Positions 1 through 11,789 of a stretch of 64,000 nucleotides of DNA are shown here, piece by piece. The notes beneath the pieces were generated by a model. That model made no database searches. It was not told where the DNA came from and saw nothing but the letters and a program-made list of their open reading frames with translations. Each line of letters opens with the position of its first letter. Positions within the stretch are counted from its first letter, which is position 1. The stretch covers positions 18,823,752 to 18,887,751 of the forward strand of contig OZ024783.1 in NCBI GenBank assembly GCA_964017065.1, given 5' to 3'. The position numbers and the translations under genes are program-made. The DNA comes from Haliclona indistincta (taxonomy: Eukaryota; Porifera; Demospongiae; Haplosclerida; Chalinidae).

Positions 1-1725
1 GTCACATTGCAAGCCATTGTCGTGCTTATCATATACTCATTACCTTACCAACGCGTAGAAGTGATCGCTGATCTCTGCTGCTTGATGGACAGAATGAATG
101 AACGAATGAGTGACAAACCAAGTACCGTAACCCTCGCGCATGCGCTGAGGGTTAATAACAAGCCAAGTACCGTAACCCTCGTGCATGCGCCGAGGGTTAA
201 TCACTGATATACCACACCATGTGTACTGCAGTGTTACAGTAATGTCATTGTTCTCTTGCTCTGGCTTGCTCCGTCCACTAGTAGACTATTGTAATGATAG
301 TAGTATTTCCTGTGATGTGTAGATACTATGTGTCATACTGTACTGGTACACAAGCCATCGTCTGATACTGTAATACACTAGTTACTGTGTTATTACCAAC
401 AAGACCAGTTACCATGTGTTGTGCTTGACACCTCAATAACCATGTGCTCTGCACTTGTTGTTTGTTCTATAGAGTGGTATGACAGCACTTCATTTCAGTG
501 CACTCACTGGTCGCACAGCTGTAGCTGAGCAGCTGATTGCTGCTGGTGCAGCTATCGATACAACCAATAATGTGAGTACATGTGTGTCTAGTGATACTGA
601 TATGTTGTGTTGTTGAACAAGGCTGTTCTCATAAAATACAATACAATGAACAGATTTCACGAAACCCTCGGCGTGTTGCACATTGTAGAGTTAGCTCCTT
701 GGTTATGGTTTGCAGAAGGAGCTTTGCAGCTCAAGCCAGCCTGCTTGCTATTGAAACTGCACTACTAACCAGAAGACAGCAAAGTGCTGACCACAACCGA
801 TACAAGGTGTGTCAAGTGGGCGTGACCATGAACACTGAGTAGGTAGCCATTGCTCTTGGCTTTGATAGGCTTTTTCTTGAGATGTCTACGCACCCCCCGA
901 GCTGTCCTGCAGTTTAGATGGAATCTACAAGTACCTAGGTAGTCAACTATGGGCGGTTTTGTCGTCAGAGAGGTCAAAGACGGCCGTCAAGGTGAGCCAG
1001 CCATAACTCGAGAACGAAAGCACTTTAGCAAAATCCACGAGTCAATTTGCAAGCCATTGTCGTGCTAAGCCTGTTCATACCTTTACCGAGTTTCAGAAGT
1101 GAGCGATGGTCTCTGCAGCTCATTGGACAGACAGAATGAATGACAAACCAAGTACCGTAACCCTCGCGCATGCGCCGAAGGTTAACCACTATACTATCAT
1201 GAAAAGACTTCACAAACCCTCGGCGTGTTGCACATTGTAGTGTTAGCTCCTTAGTTATGGTTTGCAAAAGGAGCTTTGCAGCTAAAGCCAACCTGCTTGC
1301 TATTGAAACTGCACTGCTAACCAGAAGACAGCAAAGTGCTGACCACAAGGACGAGGTGTGTCAAGTGGGCGTGACCGTGAACACTGAGTAGGCAGCCATT
1401 GCTCTTGGCTTTTTCTTGAGATGTCTACGCACCCCTAGAACTATCCTGCAGTTTAGATGGAATCTACAAGTACCTAGGTAGTCAACTATGGGCGCTTTTG
1501 TTGTCAGAGAGGTCAAAGACGGCCGTCAAGGTGAGCCAGCCATAACTCGAGAACGAAAGCACTTTAGAAAAATCCACGAGTCCAATCGCAAGCCCTTGCG
1601 GTGTTTATCATGTCATAACTTTACCAGCGCGTAAAAGTGATCGCTGATCTCTGCAGCTCGATGGACAGCGAATTGCAAACCAAGTACCGTAACCCTCGTG
1701 CATGCGCCGAGGCTTAATAAAGTGC
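1..1725. repeat. Interspersed repeat blocks in the gene 1 introns
   Basis: The block with GCAAGCCATTGTCGTGC and GTACCGTAACCCTCGCGCAT occurs near 1-205, 1035-1190 and 1585-1720. A second block (GAGCTTTGCAGCT, AGCAAAGTGCTGACCACAA, AGGTGAGCCAGCCATAACT) occurs at 640-1030 and 1190-1570. Relatives lie at 24040-24300 and, reversed, at 33900-34430. A hairpin AACCCTCG...CGAGGGTT is repeated (for example 128-156, 174-200, 1158-1185, 1689-1716). Relative to the paralogous intron of gene 2, roughly 620-1725 is extra sequence. Confidence 0.7.
473..571 (+). CDS. Gene 1 exon: ankyrin repeat
   Basis: Exactly 33 codons, one ankyrin repeat, between a TATAG acceptor and a GTGAGT donor. The repeat shows the family core TALHFSALTG followed by AEQLIAAGA. 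The exon is phase 0 at both ends. It is closely similar to the exon at 34499-34597 of gene 2, and the flanking intron sequence is shared too. Confidence 0.85.
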
Positions 1726-4700
1726 TTACTGTAGATTACACCATAAATGTAGATACATGAGCCTGCACGTGTCTCTGTACCACTCTGAAGAAGATATGAG
1801 TTCTTAATTCCAAGTGTTTGTTAGCTATACTTGTCCTCTGTGCTACCAAACCATGTTCTGTAGTTACCATCACATAAAAACAGTGATTTGCATTATTGAA
1901 TTTTGTAGATCTGCGCATATAAAATTCTATAGCACAGAGAGTGTGGAAGGGTCTATGTTCATGTATGGTTCAAGCTATGTTAGAATCAGTTTATGCAGTT
2001 TGGGTGTGTTTCTGGTTACAGTATGTATTGAAATGAACTGATTGCATGCAAAGTCATTGTTTCTTACCTGAGTCCATTTCTCATTTTTGGTTTGTGTGTG
2101 TCATGACTCACACTGTTCTATTGTTACACTATAGTTTGGTAGGACTCCACTTGATGATGCGAGAGAGCAGAATCATCAAGACATTGTGGACTTGCTGGAG
2201 AGAGTTGGTCAGTACATGATAACATGAGCTACTGAGTTACGAAGTGTTGTAGAGTCTGACCACACCTACTATAGAACAATCTATCCTATAATGTTGCAGG
2301 TATCACTATGATCCTCTATCCTTACTGAACACCCTGATTTATATGGCTTCGAGTCGCGTGATATGGGCATGATACAATATGGCGTGATATGAGCCCCTCT
2401 GGAAAGACAACTTTAGGCAGAGAACTCCACATTATACTGGTAGTTAAGATTTCTTAACACTGCTTTAAAACTGTCATCTAGGGTGCTTACCTGCAGGCAG
2501 AGTGTTGGGCTTTAACTAGCATTAGTTTGCCGACAGGGAGCAAATAATGGCATTCGCGACCAGCCAAAACCTTAGGCATGGGAAATCTGATTCTGTGGTA
2601 GTTAAGCTATAAATTAGGAAATTGTACTGCCACTACATTTTGAAACTTGCCAAGTGTCCCTAGAAATAAGTACCGCGACAAACGCGGCTCTTTTCTGCAG
2701 GAGAGCTAGCTGTTTTCTGACGTCCATTTTGGTGATTCGTAATGTTTACACAAGCTCCACCTTGGTTGCCAACGTCACATTTGATAACTACAAACACGTG
2801 CATTCCATTATGCATGGCTGTGCAGTTTGCTTCATTCTCCTCTCAAGTGGGAGAAATAAAGTTTTATGATTGTTCGTCCAGTAAGATCTCTGTCTAGCCT
2901 TCAAATTGGAACCAAATCCATATGATGACGACTGTGGATGTGTTCTCCCAGGGCGATGCTTGGGCATCTCGCACGGGAAGACGCGTCTCGGTTAGCTCCT
3001 CTGCTTTGCTTTGGACTTGTAGCGAATGGTTAAGTTCCATTAAGTTCCATAAACTGCAATTGATGCGTTATAAGTTCATGTGTATCAATAGGACCGTGCA
3101 TGACTTCCATCCCATACTCTCGCTCGCGAACAAGTCGATGGCATGGCTATCGTGTCTGTGATGTCAGAGTTGCCGTATAGAGGGACCACAACATCGGTTG
3201 CAGGATGTGCAGAAGGCTCTTGGTAGGTCGAAGGACTTCACAACACTGAATGACTCATCCTACGAAGACAGTGACGATGTAGACACTGTACATACAAACA
3301 ATTACATACTGATTGACTCTGGCTCTGACTCATCTACTTCTACACAACCTCTTTCTGACATTACTGTGGACATTACAAATATACTAACTCCACCTTCAAA
3401 ACGAAAAAAAAACAGTGACAGTGACACTACTCCCATCCATACACCTTTATTTACAGACTGCCAACGATAAGTTTACAACAGACCTGACTCAGACTCAGAC
3501 ACACTACGCCATTGGTGACTCCACCATTTAGAACCACACACAATGACACTTCACAATCAGACACTACACCCTTACAGACTCCACCGTCATTTCAAACATT
3601 GACTGACAATCAAGACAGTGACATGACTCCCATACGTACTCCACCACCAACAAAGACAATGACTATTATACATGCACAAACGACCTAAGAGACTGTTCTG
3701 ATGCCTGCCAAGAGCTCCAATGCACTCCTGCACCATTTTTTCTTTTTTCAACGGTCTTTCTCAAGGCCACAACAAATCAAAACATTAAGCTAAATTTGAA
3801 ATTAGAAGTTACATGCAGTAGTAATTATGACAAAAGGGACAATGTAAAAAATTATGATTGTGTATTTTGTGTAATTACAAGTAGCTATTGTGAGCATGCA
3901 TTTATACTGACACGCCTGTGTGACTTTTATTCAGTTTTTATTAAGTTTGATTGTTTGTTCGACATTTATCCCCGTTTGACCCTCTCTATACACTCATTCA
4001 TAATCTCGGCCCAGTCTGAAGAATTTTTTAATTAGATCCTTAGTGACTCTGTTCAACCCTTCCGGTATATACTAGCTGGTGAAGACAAACGATAGATCCA
4101 TTTGCGTAGGCACGTGTATGCTTCTTTGCATGGCACCATACAAGTTCTATTGGACTCATCATCGTACTTAGAGTATAATAAGCACAAATGTCATCGACTT
4201 TCAATCAAGTATTCCAATAAAGTTTTGGATTTTGAAAATCTATGAAAGACTTTAGTTTTCCCTCAATTGTGCTGCTTTCATCCCCTTAGTGTTTACACCC
4301 CTCTCCTCTAAGACAGCTAATTCTAGCCTTCATACCTTTCGGTGTACCATCTGGGAAGATCATTGTCTGAATGTTGCTGTTCCATGTTGTATCTCTCATG
4401 GCTGGCTGCATCCCCCTGGGTTGACATTCATTCTTTCCAAATTAAGCGAGTCATCAGCCATTTTTTTGCGTGAAGGGGCGTTGTCAAACAAGAATAGTGC
4501 TCGAGTGTCAGGATGGATCTCCTCAAAAATTGTCATCGTGTGATCAGCTTGTTCTAGCAGGTGGTCATTGTTATAACTCCAGGAGGACATGAGCTTCTTC
4601 ATTTTGGTTGCACACATAACCTCCAACTTCGTCGACAAAATCTGACACCATTATGCCAGCCCCTGTAGTGACTTTTGACGCAAGACGTTGGTGTAATCGT

Positions 4701-7700
4701 CTCTCCAAAAGTACGTCTGAAAACAATTTGCTTGAAAAGTGCTTTCATCATGCACCACACGTATTAGTGGCTTCTCTCCACGCGTATTAGTGGCTCTGGT
4801 ATTTTGTCATCGAATTTGATCGATTTTTTATCAAGCTCTTCCATTTTAGCCAGGAACTTCATCCTGTCATCAAAAACATCACTTCGGTCATGTCCATCGA
4901 AGTACACACCTTTATGGTGATGCACACGAGAAAAACCAAGCTCATGGATGAGACTATAGATGGGCAACTATGACAAGTACCACGTTCTGACGATAGCTCA
5001 CTCTCGATGGATTCATTGGTACCATCGACCCATCGACCCATTGGTACCACCCTCTCTCGCACTCAAGCAATTAACGCGATGTGCTAAACTTGTGCAGGGT
5101 AATCTCTGAAAGACAAAACTTCTTAGCCTTAGATTTCCATTACTGATTTGGTTCATTGATACGTCCATTGGGTCTAACAAGAGATAAAATCAGTAGTTGT
5201 TCGAATCAACGGTTACAGTACTCATTCCAACATGAAATATTTTAGTGCCTGAACTTGTGCAGGGTAATCTCAGTAACCACTTAGTTATGCACTAAACAAT
5301 TTTTACCATGCTCATTGCAACTGGTATGGCTACTGGGTCCACTAATAGTCATCATAAAATCTTAATTAAAAATCCACACAAAAGTAACTTTCTGTTAGCT
5401 ACAATTACTGCCACCGTCGGTTCCTGCTCGCCGAGTAGTTCTCATATTGATAGTAGATTATAGGCCTAGCCAGATTTTCCCATATAAAGCATCTTCTTTC
5501 TCATTATAATATTATTGTCCATGTTCTAAGTGTGTCTACATAATACATGTTGTGATATTGTAGATACTGTGGTCACATGATAAGTAGCTACACTAGCTGT
5601 GTTGTGATATTGTAGATATACTGTGGTCACATGATAAGTAGCTACATGCACTAGCTGTGTTGTAATACTGTAGATACTGTGGTCACATGATAAGTAGCTA
5701 CACTAGCTGTGTTGTGATATTGTAGATACTGTGGTCACATGATAAGTAGCTACACTATAGCTGTGTTGTGATATTGTAGATACTGTGGTCACATGATAAG
5801 TAGCTACACTAGCTGTGTTGTGATACTGTAGATACTGTGGTCACATGATAAGTAGCTACACTAGCTGTGTTGTGATACTGTAGATACTGTGGTCACATGA
5901 TAAGTAGCTACACTAGCTGTGTTGTGATACTGTAGATACTGTGGTCACATGATAAGTAGCTACACTAGCTGTGTTGTGATATTGTAGATACTGTGGTCAC
6001 ATGATAAGTAGCTACACTAGCTGTGTTGTGATCATAGCTACTCTGATCCTTCCTCTCTGCAGTTAGCAGTGATGAAGCCATGGACAAGCTGGGCTATAAC
6101 GTCACTGTTGAAATCTCTAATGTGACAACACAAGGTCCTCCAGCTACCGGGAAGACATCGGTTATTGATCTAGCCATGGGTCGACCCCCTGCTGTGGAGC
6201 GCCATAGCACTGGCATTGCTGAGCCACCATCATGTTCCATCATAGTAGATGACAGTTCTGAGGATGTGGAGTGGGAGGAGCTTACTCCTGACAGAATGCT
6301 TGACATGGTTTGTGTAGCGTAGAAGATGCTATGTATGCTTAACGGACTTTGATTAAATTTCGATAGTTTCGAGGGGTACGTCAACCCATGAAAAAATGTT
6401 GTGGTAATTAAAGAACCTTTCCTGCCAAAATAAAAATCTTAGTTTTTACATTAAACTATAGTTTCAGTGGTGTAGATTTCAGTGAAAAAAGAGAAAGAAA
6501 TCAGCAGTGGTCCTAGATAACTAGCTCAAAAACGTCCTAAAAATTAAATTTTAGTTGTTGTTGGTGAACCGACTATTGTTCCTGAATTGGGCGGAACGAT
6601 ACGTGATGTCACAAGGGGAACCAATCGCTCATGGAGGGCTGGAGAATGACAACTTCTAGTGGGATTGCAGTGTATAGATTGCGAAGAGGTGTGACATGGC
6701 TGTGTGTGCCAACAACAAGAATAGCTGTACTACAGTTTCTTTGAGAGTGAAAACGCTGATTCTAGCTGCGTTTTGCTTAACAGATGAAAACAGATCTCTT
6801 GAAACTTGAACAAGCTTACATTGTAGCTATATGTGTTGGAACACATGCAGCAGTGCAGCGGTTCTTTGTTGTTGATTTTTAACCTTGTGACATCATATCG
6901 CTCCGCCTAATTCAGGAACAATTGTTGGTTCACCCGCAACTACTAAATTTTTAGGTTGTTTTTGAGCTACCGTAGATCTGGGAATTTTCACGTATTCATT
7001 TTTGTTCCATAAATTTCTTTGCATCTAATTTCTGTCCTTCATATGACCAATGAAAATTTAATGACGTTGAAATTTTTTCACCTGAGTGCTACATAAATTT
7101 TGTTCGCGTCTAATATTAACTTGGTCGAGCTTGGTAGCATGCATGGCACGTGTGTAGAAGTCAAGCATGGAAGTGTCAAAGCGCTCTGTTGTTAGAGGCT
7201 ATCACGTCTACAAGGTTGGTCTTGACGGTCTCCCTTGGGCGCACTACCCGAGAAAGAGGACCTTGGGGCGGGGAGATCGTTCAGGCGCTTGAATTTATTC
7301 AGTGATCAAAATAATTATTTTTGATGTACCCAATTTTTTCGTGTTTTTAATTTTTGTTGTTAGTACGGCTGACGAAAATATTTTGATGCTCAAAATTTTC
7401 CAGATCTACGGTAGTTAGGGCCACTACTGATTTTTTCTCCTTATTCACTGAAATCTACACCTCTGAAACTATAGTTTAATGTAAAAAGCTAATTTTCTGG
7501 GCACAAAAATCTTTAATATTATCACATGAAAATATTTTGTTATACAAGACGTTCACTATTTATAATAATCTTGCAAAATGCACTGTACTGTCTATCAGAA
7601 TAGTACATAGTTTGTGGTGAGGCTTCAGAAATTTAGTCTAAATTCTCCAATTCCTACCATGGTCCATTATTCCTACTGTGCTCTTGCTCCCTTAGGTTTG

Positions 7701-9166
7701 TGAAACTATCGAGGATCTGGCTAAACCTGTCGACCATCTTGGTACAGAGCAACGTGACGCTGTCCTGCCTGAGACATTAGCTACCCCTACCCTCTCTGAC
7801 CCAGCCCACTCTCCTCCAGCAGCTCCAGGTGCTGCAACCAAGCACAGACGAGACTTTCCCCAGATATTGACAGACATCATGCAGCGACTGCCCAAGGTCC
7901 GTGGATCAACCCGCCTCCTTCATACCAGATTACTACTAATATCTGACTCTGGTGGTCAACCAAACTATCTGGACGTTTTCCCTCTCTTTGTCCGCAACAA
8001 GTGTCTAGCCCTCTTCACTCTGAAGCTTAATGAGCGGTTAGATGCCATCCCACAGTTCTCACAAGAAAATTAAAAAGATTTCTATCGAAATCAAAAGGAT
8101 GTAGTGATGAAGAAATCTACTACTGGTCCACAATGTAAACCAACAAGGAACAACCATGGAATGGTAACACGATTGACTTGCTAACAGACCATAGATCCCT
8201 ACATCAGTGGCTGCTGTGGCTGACTATAGCTAGTTCAGCTAGTTGCTGTTGACTGACACATGACGTGCATTGAATTGAATTCAGCTTGTGACAAAAATAT
8301 TGATCTTATGTACAGCCACTGATGTAGGGATCTATGGTCTGTTAGCAAGTCAATCGTGTTACCATTCCATGGTTGTTCCTTGTTGGTTTACATTGTGGAC
8401 CAGTAGTAGATTTCTTCATCACTACATCCTTTTGATTTCGATAGAAATCTTTTTAATTTTCTTGTTTGTGTCCTTTTTTCTTTTTCAGTGAAGTGCAGTT
8501 CAATATCATGCATGTACTGAGCCGTCTTTGTTTCCACCATTAGTTTACTTTTACTGTTGTTGATGCCTTTTCTTTATAATTATTACAGCTAAAAATTGAT
8601 TGTCATATCAGTTCGCCTACGCATACATGCAGTGCATACGAGCCCCGCCCACACTTGCTTGTACACACGGAGGACTTATTTATTATTATTATTCACTTTA
8701 CAACAATCAATATAGTGATTGTTGAAGGACAACACATATTATAGTGAAGCCTAGTATAGATAAGTTCCATTAAGAGAAAGGTGAGCAGGAAGAACAAGGG
8801 CATAAAAAGTGGTAGGAGCATGGAAATAATCTGGCAAGCGCAGAATAGTGATCCTACACGAGCTTACCGTTCTTCGAAGACTCCAGACAAATAAATTATG
8901 TGTTCTCTGTGATTGATAATACGGCACGATACTCAAGCTGGCGCTTGGTCACGTGCGCTAACCACTGTTTGGTCACGTGCGTATTGCGCAATCACAATAA
9001 TGGCGTCTAACACTTAGCTGACAATGGATGACGATCGAGAAATCGCAGAATTTATATCGCCGTTTCGCTAAAAACGAAGTTCGAAAGGCACCTGCCAGGA
9101 GAATTTCACGACTGTTCGTGGGTGTTTTGGTCTCGGCACTGCTCGCATAAAGGCGCTAGGCGCGCT

Positions 9167-9203
<37 letters not shown>

Positions 9204-11262
9204 AGAAGAAAACGAAGATGAGGAAACTCGATTTTCACCGTTTCCAGGTTCGCCACCTTAGTAACAATTTCGAGCGATCTCCTTGCTACTGTAAGATGGG
9301 GCAACGCTAGAGAGCAGATCTAAGTGTCTTTGGACGTTTAAAATTCATCACCAGGCAAAATATCAGCGTTTGAACGCTAATACATTGTATGTAGCCGCCA
9401 TCTTGTTTTCTCGTTCATCCCTACATAGGGAGTCACTACCGTGCCTCCCTAATATTGTATACGAGGCCATTCTATCAGCATGGCTGATACAAGGCTCCAG
9501 CACTCATATTGGCAGCTACTACAGTCTCTCGCTAAATCAATGTCTTCCTTTCTTCCATCTTTGATGCCTTCATCAGATTACCATGGCAACCCACGTTTTG
9601 CTGTCATCGGCACATTTGCCGACAGAATGCACGAGTGTGTGAGTGAGTCACTTGTTGACAAGAATGCCAGTCTAGCCCAGAGCCTGAAAGCCTATGAGCC
9701 ACTCCGAATCAACTACAAAGGCAAGCCTATCCTTCCCGTCAATGCTATCATCAGTGAAAAGAAGCAGAGAAGGCAATACATGATGGAGTTACGACGGCTA
9801 ATCAGCAAGAGCCCTTCCGTAAAGGTTACTATAAAGCTACGATGGTTTGGGTTCTATCTTAGTCTGTTGTCCTCGTCTAAGGCCAAGCTAAGTGCCATTC
9901 TATCACTGCAGGAGTGTGTGGATATCGGCAGGTCACTGGATATGGATGAGCAGGAGACCAGGAAGGCAATCACATTCTTCCATAACCTCAACCTTATCTT
10001 ACACTACCAGTCAATCGTTATCGTAAATCTGAAGCCCATCCATGACCTGGTGTCCCTCCTGATTGGTGTATCCTTTATCAATGAAGATGAGCTCCATGAT
10101 CTGTTTGGCATCGACCTTCCTGCTGGTGCCAGGGAACACTTCCAACAGCATGGCTGCTTTGACCGACACACACTGGCAGAGTGTTTCCAATTCCCTCGCC
10201 TGCTCAATGCTGAGGCATTTATCAACCTCCTTGCAGAGGTAAAGGCTGTCGCCATTATCGAGAAATCCAATGAGTTCTTTATGCCATGTGTACTACGCTA
10301 TGCTTCAAAGGAACAAGAGCTTGAGATAACAGCTGATTTAGAGCAAATGTGTCCGTGGATAGTGAGGTTGAGAACTCGAGTCGGTGGTCGAGAGCTGTAC
10401 ATTCCTCTGCCTCCTGCGTTCTCTCCTACACTGATCGTGTTGCTCCTGTCCTCTCGCGCATTCAGCGTTGTCAATGGACAGCAGCAGTATAGAAACATCT
10501 TTGTACTTCAATACGAAGAAGGAGGTGATGTCACTATTATTGAGAGACAGCTTCAACTAGAGATCTTCAGTGACAGTGATTGCTCCGTCATTCGTTCCAT
10601 CATCCGTGAGACAATACTTGAAACTGAGAAGAGACTCAGCTTTGATGTAGACAGCATCACTATCGAGGACTCCTTTCCCTGCTCCTGTAACCCACTGCAG
10701 AGAGAGTCTCACCACATCCTCTGCACAGGACCACCAGCAAGAGCTCGGTGTGAACTAACCAGGAAGAGGTGTGTATTGACGGAACAGGAGTTGCGATGGC
10801 TGCAGTCACCAGCTGGTATGCCATTATTATGAACCATTTCATTGTTATTGTGTTGTACTATAGGTACAAACACGACTACTCAGCTACCCACACCAGTTGC
10901 TGCTGGTGTTAGTGGTGACCACTCTAGAACACTCAGTGAGTTACATTACTGTAATGAAAAGTGTTTATTTTATGTACTCATTTTTAGCTGAGAATTACCT
11001 GTGCGATGTGTTTGCTGCAATTCGTGATCTCGTGCTTTGGAAGGAGCTAGGACTGCAACTAGGCCTTCTCTACTCCTCACTGAAGAAGATAGACCTTGAG
11101 CAGCGAGGCAGAATAGATAGCTGCAAGATAGCCATGCTCTCAGCATGGCTGCAGCAACAAGACAATGTCACACAGAAGGGAGTCCCTTCATGGAGTGTGT
11201 TGAGAGCTGCACTGCAGAGGATGGGAGAGCATGAGCTGGCTAACAGGATCAGCACTAACTGA
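473..11262 (+). CDS. Gene 1: ANK - ROC/COR-like GTPase - Death domain protein (5' partial, transposon-split)
   Basis: Exons read at 473-571, 2135-2207, 6063-6307, 7696-8061, 9453-10815, 10864-10935 and 10988-11262. The order is two ankyrin repeats, a P-loop segment, a DSGGQ G3-like segment, a COR-like region and a C-terminal Death domain. Intron phases agree throughout (0, 1, 0, then 1 and 1), which supports one gene. The likely role is intracellular signalling: ankyrin repeats as protein-binding sensor, GTPase as switch, Death domain as adaptor contact; this is inferred from domains only. Further ankyrin exons probably lie left of the window, so the start is not seen. A 1388-bp element (8062-9449) interrupts the exon between the G3 segment and the COR-like part. 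Read through, the element gives a stop within five codons, so this allele should make a truncated protein unless the element is removed. Confidence 0.8.
2135..2207 (+). CDS. Gene 1 exon: last, partial ankyrin repeat
   Basis: 73 nt between an ATAG acceptor and a GTCAGT donor. It encodes FGRTPLDDAR then HQDIVDLLERVG, the usual end of an ankyrin domain. It leaves phase 1, which matches the next exon at 6063. The paralogous exon in gene 2 is 35024-35096. Confidence 0.85.
2280..2890. repeat. Interspersed repeat related to 58290-58780
   Basis: Phrases such as GATCCTCTATCCTTACTGAA, TTATATGGCTTC and CTGGTAGTTAAG are shared with the TA-flanked element at 58204-58810. No coding function is seen; the short open frames here are not supported. 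Confidence 0.5.
3198..3475 (+). pseudogene. Asp/Ser/Thr-rich open frame with TPP motifs
   Basis: A 90-codon frame rich in D, S and T with PPSKRKK, followed downstream by more units of the form DSDTTP..TPP in shifting frames up to about 3660. It looks like the disordered, partly repetitive part of a larger broken gene, possibly belonging to the transposon relic next to it. I do not recognise the protein. Confidence 0.3.
4285..5060 (-). pseudogene. DDE transposase relic
   Basis: Read on the minus strand from about 4967 down to 4285, pieces in different frames give KGVYFDGHDRSDV, then HDESTFQAN, then GAGIMVSDFVDEVGGY, then FLFDNAPSRKKMADD, MNVNPGG and MRDTTW. The sequence matches the pattern of a DDE-type transposase catalytic domain, with candidate aspartates in HDES and in FDNAPS. 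At least one frameshift breaks it between HDESTF and GAGIMVSDF. It lies in the intron of gene 1 and should be inactive. Confidence 0.65.
5549..6045. repeat. 52-bp minisatellite, about 9.5 copies
   Basis: Unit of about 52 bp containing TTGTAGATACTGTGGTCACA and GATAAGTAGCTACACTAGC, nearly identical from copy to copy. Some copies carry small insertions (GATATACTG, TACATGCACTAGC). It lies in the intron directly upstream of the P-loop exon of gene 1. Confidence 0.95.
6063..6307 (+). CDS. Gene 1 exon: P-loop (G1) segment of ROC-like GTPase
   Basis: Acceptor CTCTGCAG, donor ATG|GTTTGT. The exon enters in phase 1 and leaves in phase 0. The Walker A/G1 motif GPPATGKTS lies at 6134-6160 (GxxxxGKT/S). 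It is followed by an acidic stretch (DDSSEDVEWEE). The segment resembles the start of the Ras-of-complex-type domain of STAND/ROCO-like proteins; the exact subfamily is uncertain. The exon lies directly after a 52-bp minisatellite in the intron. Confidence 0.75.
6435..7495. mobile_element. Nonautonomous TIR element with inner inverted repeat
   Basis: Terminal inverted repeats: ACATTAAACTATAGTTTCAG and following bases near 6449 match the reverse complement near 7440-7485, including GTAGATTTCAGTGAA. Inside, a second inverted pair (CTGAATTGGGCGGAACGATA near 6575 and its partner near 6885-6930) folds back. No transposase frame is seen. It fills much of the intron between the two GTPase exons. Confidence 0.65.
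7696..8061 (+). CDS. Gene 1 exon (left part): G3 segment of ROC-like GTPase
   Basis: The acceptor CCCTTAG precedes VCETIEDLA. Residues LLLISDSGGQPNYLDVFP carry the G3-like motif DSGGQ (7945-7959), comparable to DTAGQ in ROC domains. The reading frame ends at RLDAIPQFS, where repeat element R1 begins at 8062. The continuation of the same exon is found on the other side, from 9453. Reading into the element gives QEN and a stop. Confidence 0.75.
8062..9449 (-). mobile_element. R1 element, copy a, inside a gene 1 coding exon
   Basis: 1388 bp, reverse orientation relative to other copies. One end is CAAGAAAATTAAAAAG followed by a ~390-bp near-palindrome (8066-8456). The other end is the short hairpin GGGAGTCAC...GTGCCTCCC. 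A short GAAA microsatellite is at 9171-9206. It is bounded by TCA (8059-8061) and TAA (9450-9452), consistent with a 3-bp target duplication that has since changed by one base. The codons on both sides are in the same frame. No open reading frame for a transposase is seen, so it is nonautonomous. Confidence 0.85.
9453..10815 (+). CDS. Gene 1 exon (right part): COR-like region
   Basis: Open reading frame of about 454 codons ending at donor CAGCTG|GTATGC in phase 1. It starts YCIRGHSISMADTR directly after the R1 element and is in frame with PQFS to the left of it. Near the start, FAVIGTFADRMHE looks like a G4-type segment. ILPVNAII and the following helical, leucine-rich stretch resemble the C-terminal-of-ROC (COR) region. 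The rest ends in a Cys/Arg-rich part with CSCNPLQRESHHILC. The ATG at 9480 is only an internal methionine. Assignment as COR is by pattern, not by alignment. Confidence 0.75.
10864..10935 (+). CDS. Gene 1 exon: Thr/Pro-rich linker
   Basis: 72 nt between a TATAG acceptor and a GTGAGT donor, phase 1 on both sides. It encodes GTNTTTQLPTPVAAGVSG, a flexible linker between the COR-like region and the Death domain. Confidence 0.7.
10988..11262 (+). CDS. Gene 1 last exon: Death domain and stop
   Basis: The acceptor TTTTTAG joins in phase 1 to give TENYLCDVFAAIRDL. The Death-domain pattern is plain: WKELGLQLG, a short helix with SLKKI, CKIAMLSAWLQQQ, then PSWSVLRAALQRMGEHELA, about 90 residues, ending in a stop at 11260-11262. 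Death domains mediate homotypic contacts with adaptors in apoptosis and innate immunity; the partner is unknown here. Confidence 0.85.
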
Positions 11263-11789
11263 TGGTGAGTTGTGACTGCATCATTGTGAGTCATGTGTGT
11301 TGTTCCTATACTGCAGAATCACAATGCTATCCACTCACATCATGATCACTACTACACTACCACTACCTATATTATTAATAACATTCAGTTATCATAATGT
11401 TGTCATGACAACTCGCTAACCATTCATTTCATCATTATTTTTACACATCACTGCATTATTTTTTATTTCGGTATAATTGTCTATAAAATTTAGTTGAAAA
11501 TTACATTTTATCTTGTGATAGCATGCAGCTCACATTGTAGCTTCATGAATCAGCTACAGTAGGTACATGTAGTGGACTAGAATCCTCTCACTATACATTG
11601 TACACACCATTGGGTGATTATGATATTCATCCAAGCCATGATCATGGATCGTTAACCAGCTGCTTGCTAGTGGTTCCCAGCCAGCAACTTACCAAGCACT
11701 ATCTATAGTACCTGAGCTAAGACCTAGCGCTGTAGCAAGGATGACTATATATAAATATAATACATGTTTTTATGTAACTAAATTCAATT
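11263..11789. other. 3' flank of gene 1, no further feature seen
   Basis: AT-rich sequence after the stop codon. Several AATAA-like and TTATTTTT stretches are present, but no single polyadenylation signal can be chosen with confidence. No repeat or coding signal is recognised. Confidence 0.4.

Noticed and set aside
7692..7895. Minus-strand open frame over the G3 exon
   Set aside because: Antisense shadow of the gene 1 exon.
9122..9310. Lys/Arg/Glu-rich frames next to GAAA repeats in R1
   Set aside because: Microsatellite translation only; the length differs in every R1 copy.
8062..9449. R1 copy a as a spliceosomal intron
   Set aside because: No GT or AG at the element borders; the first in-frame stop is five codons in. 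Kept open only as something to test with RNA.
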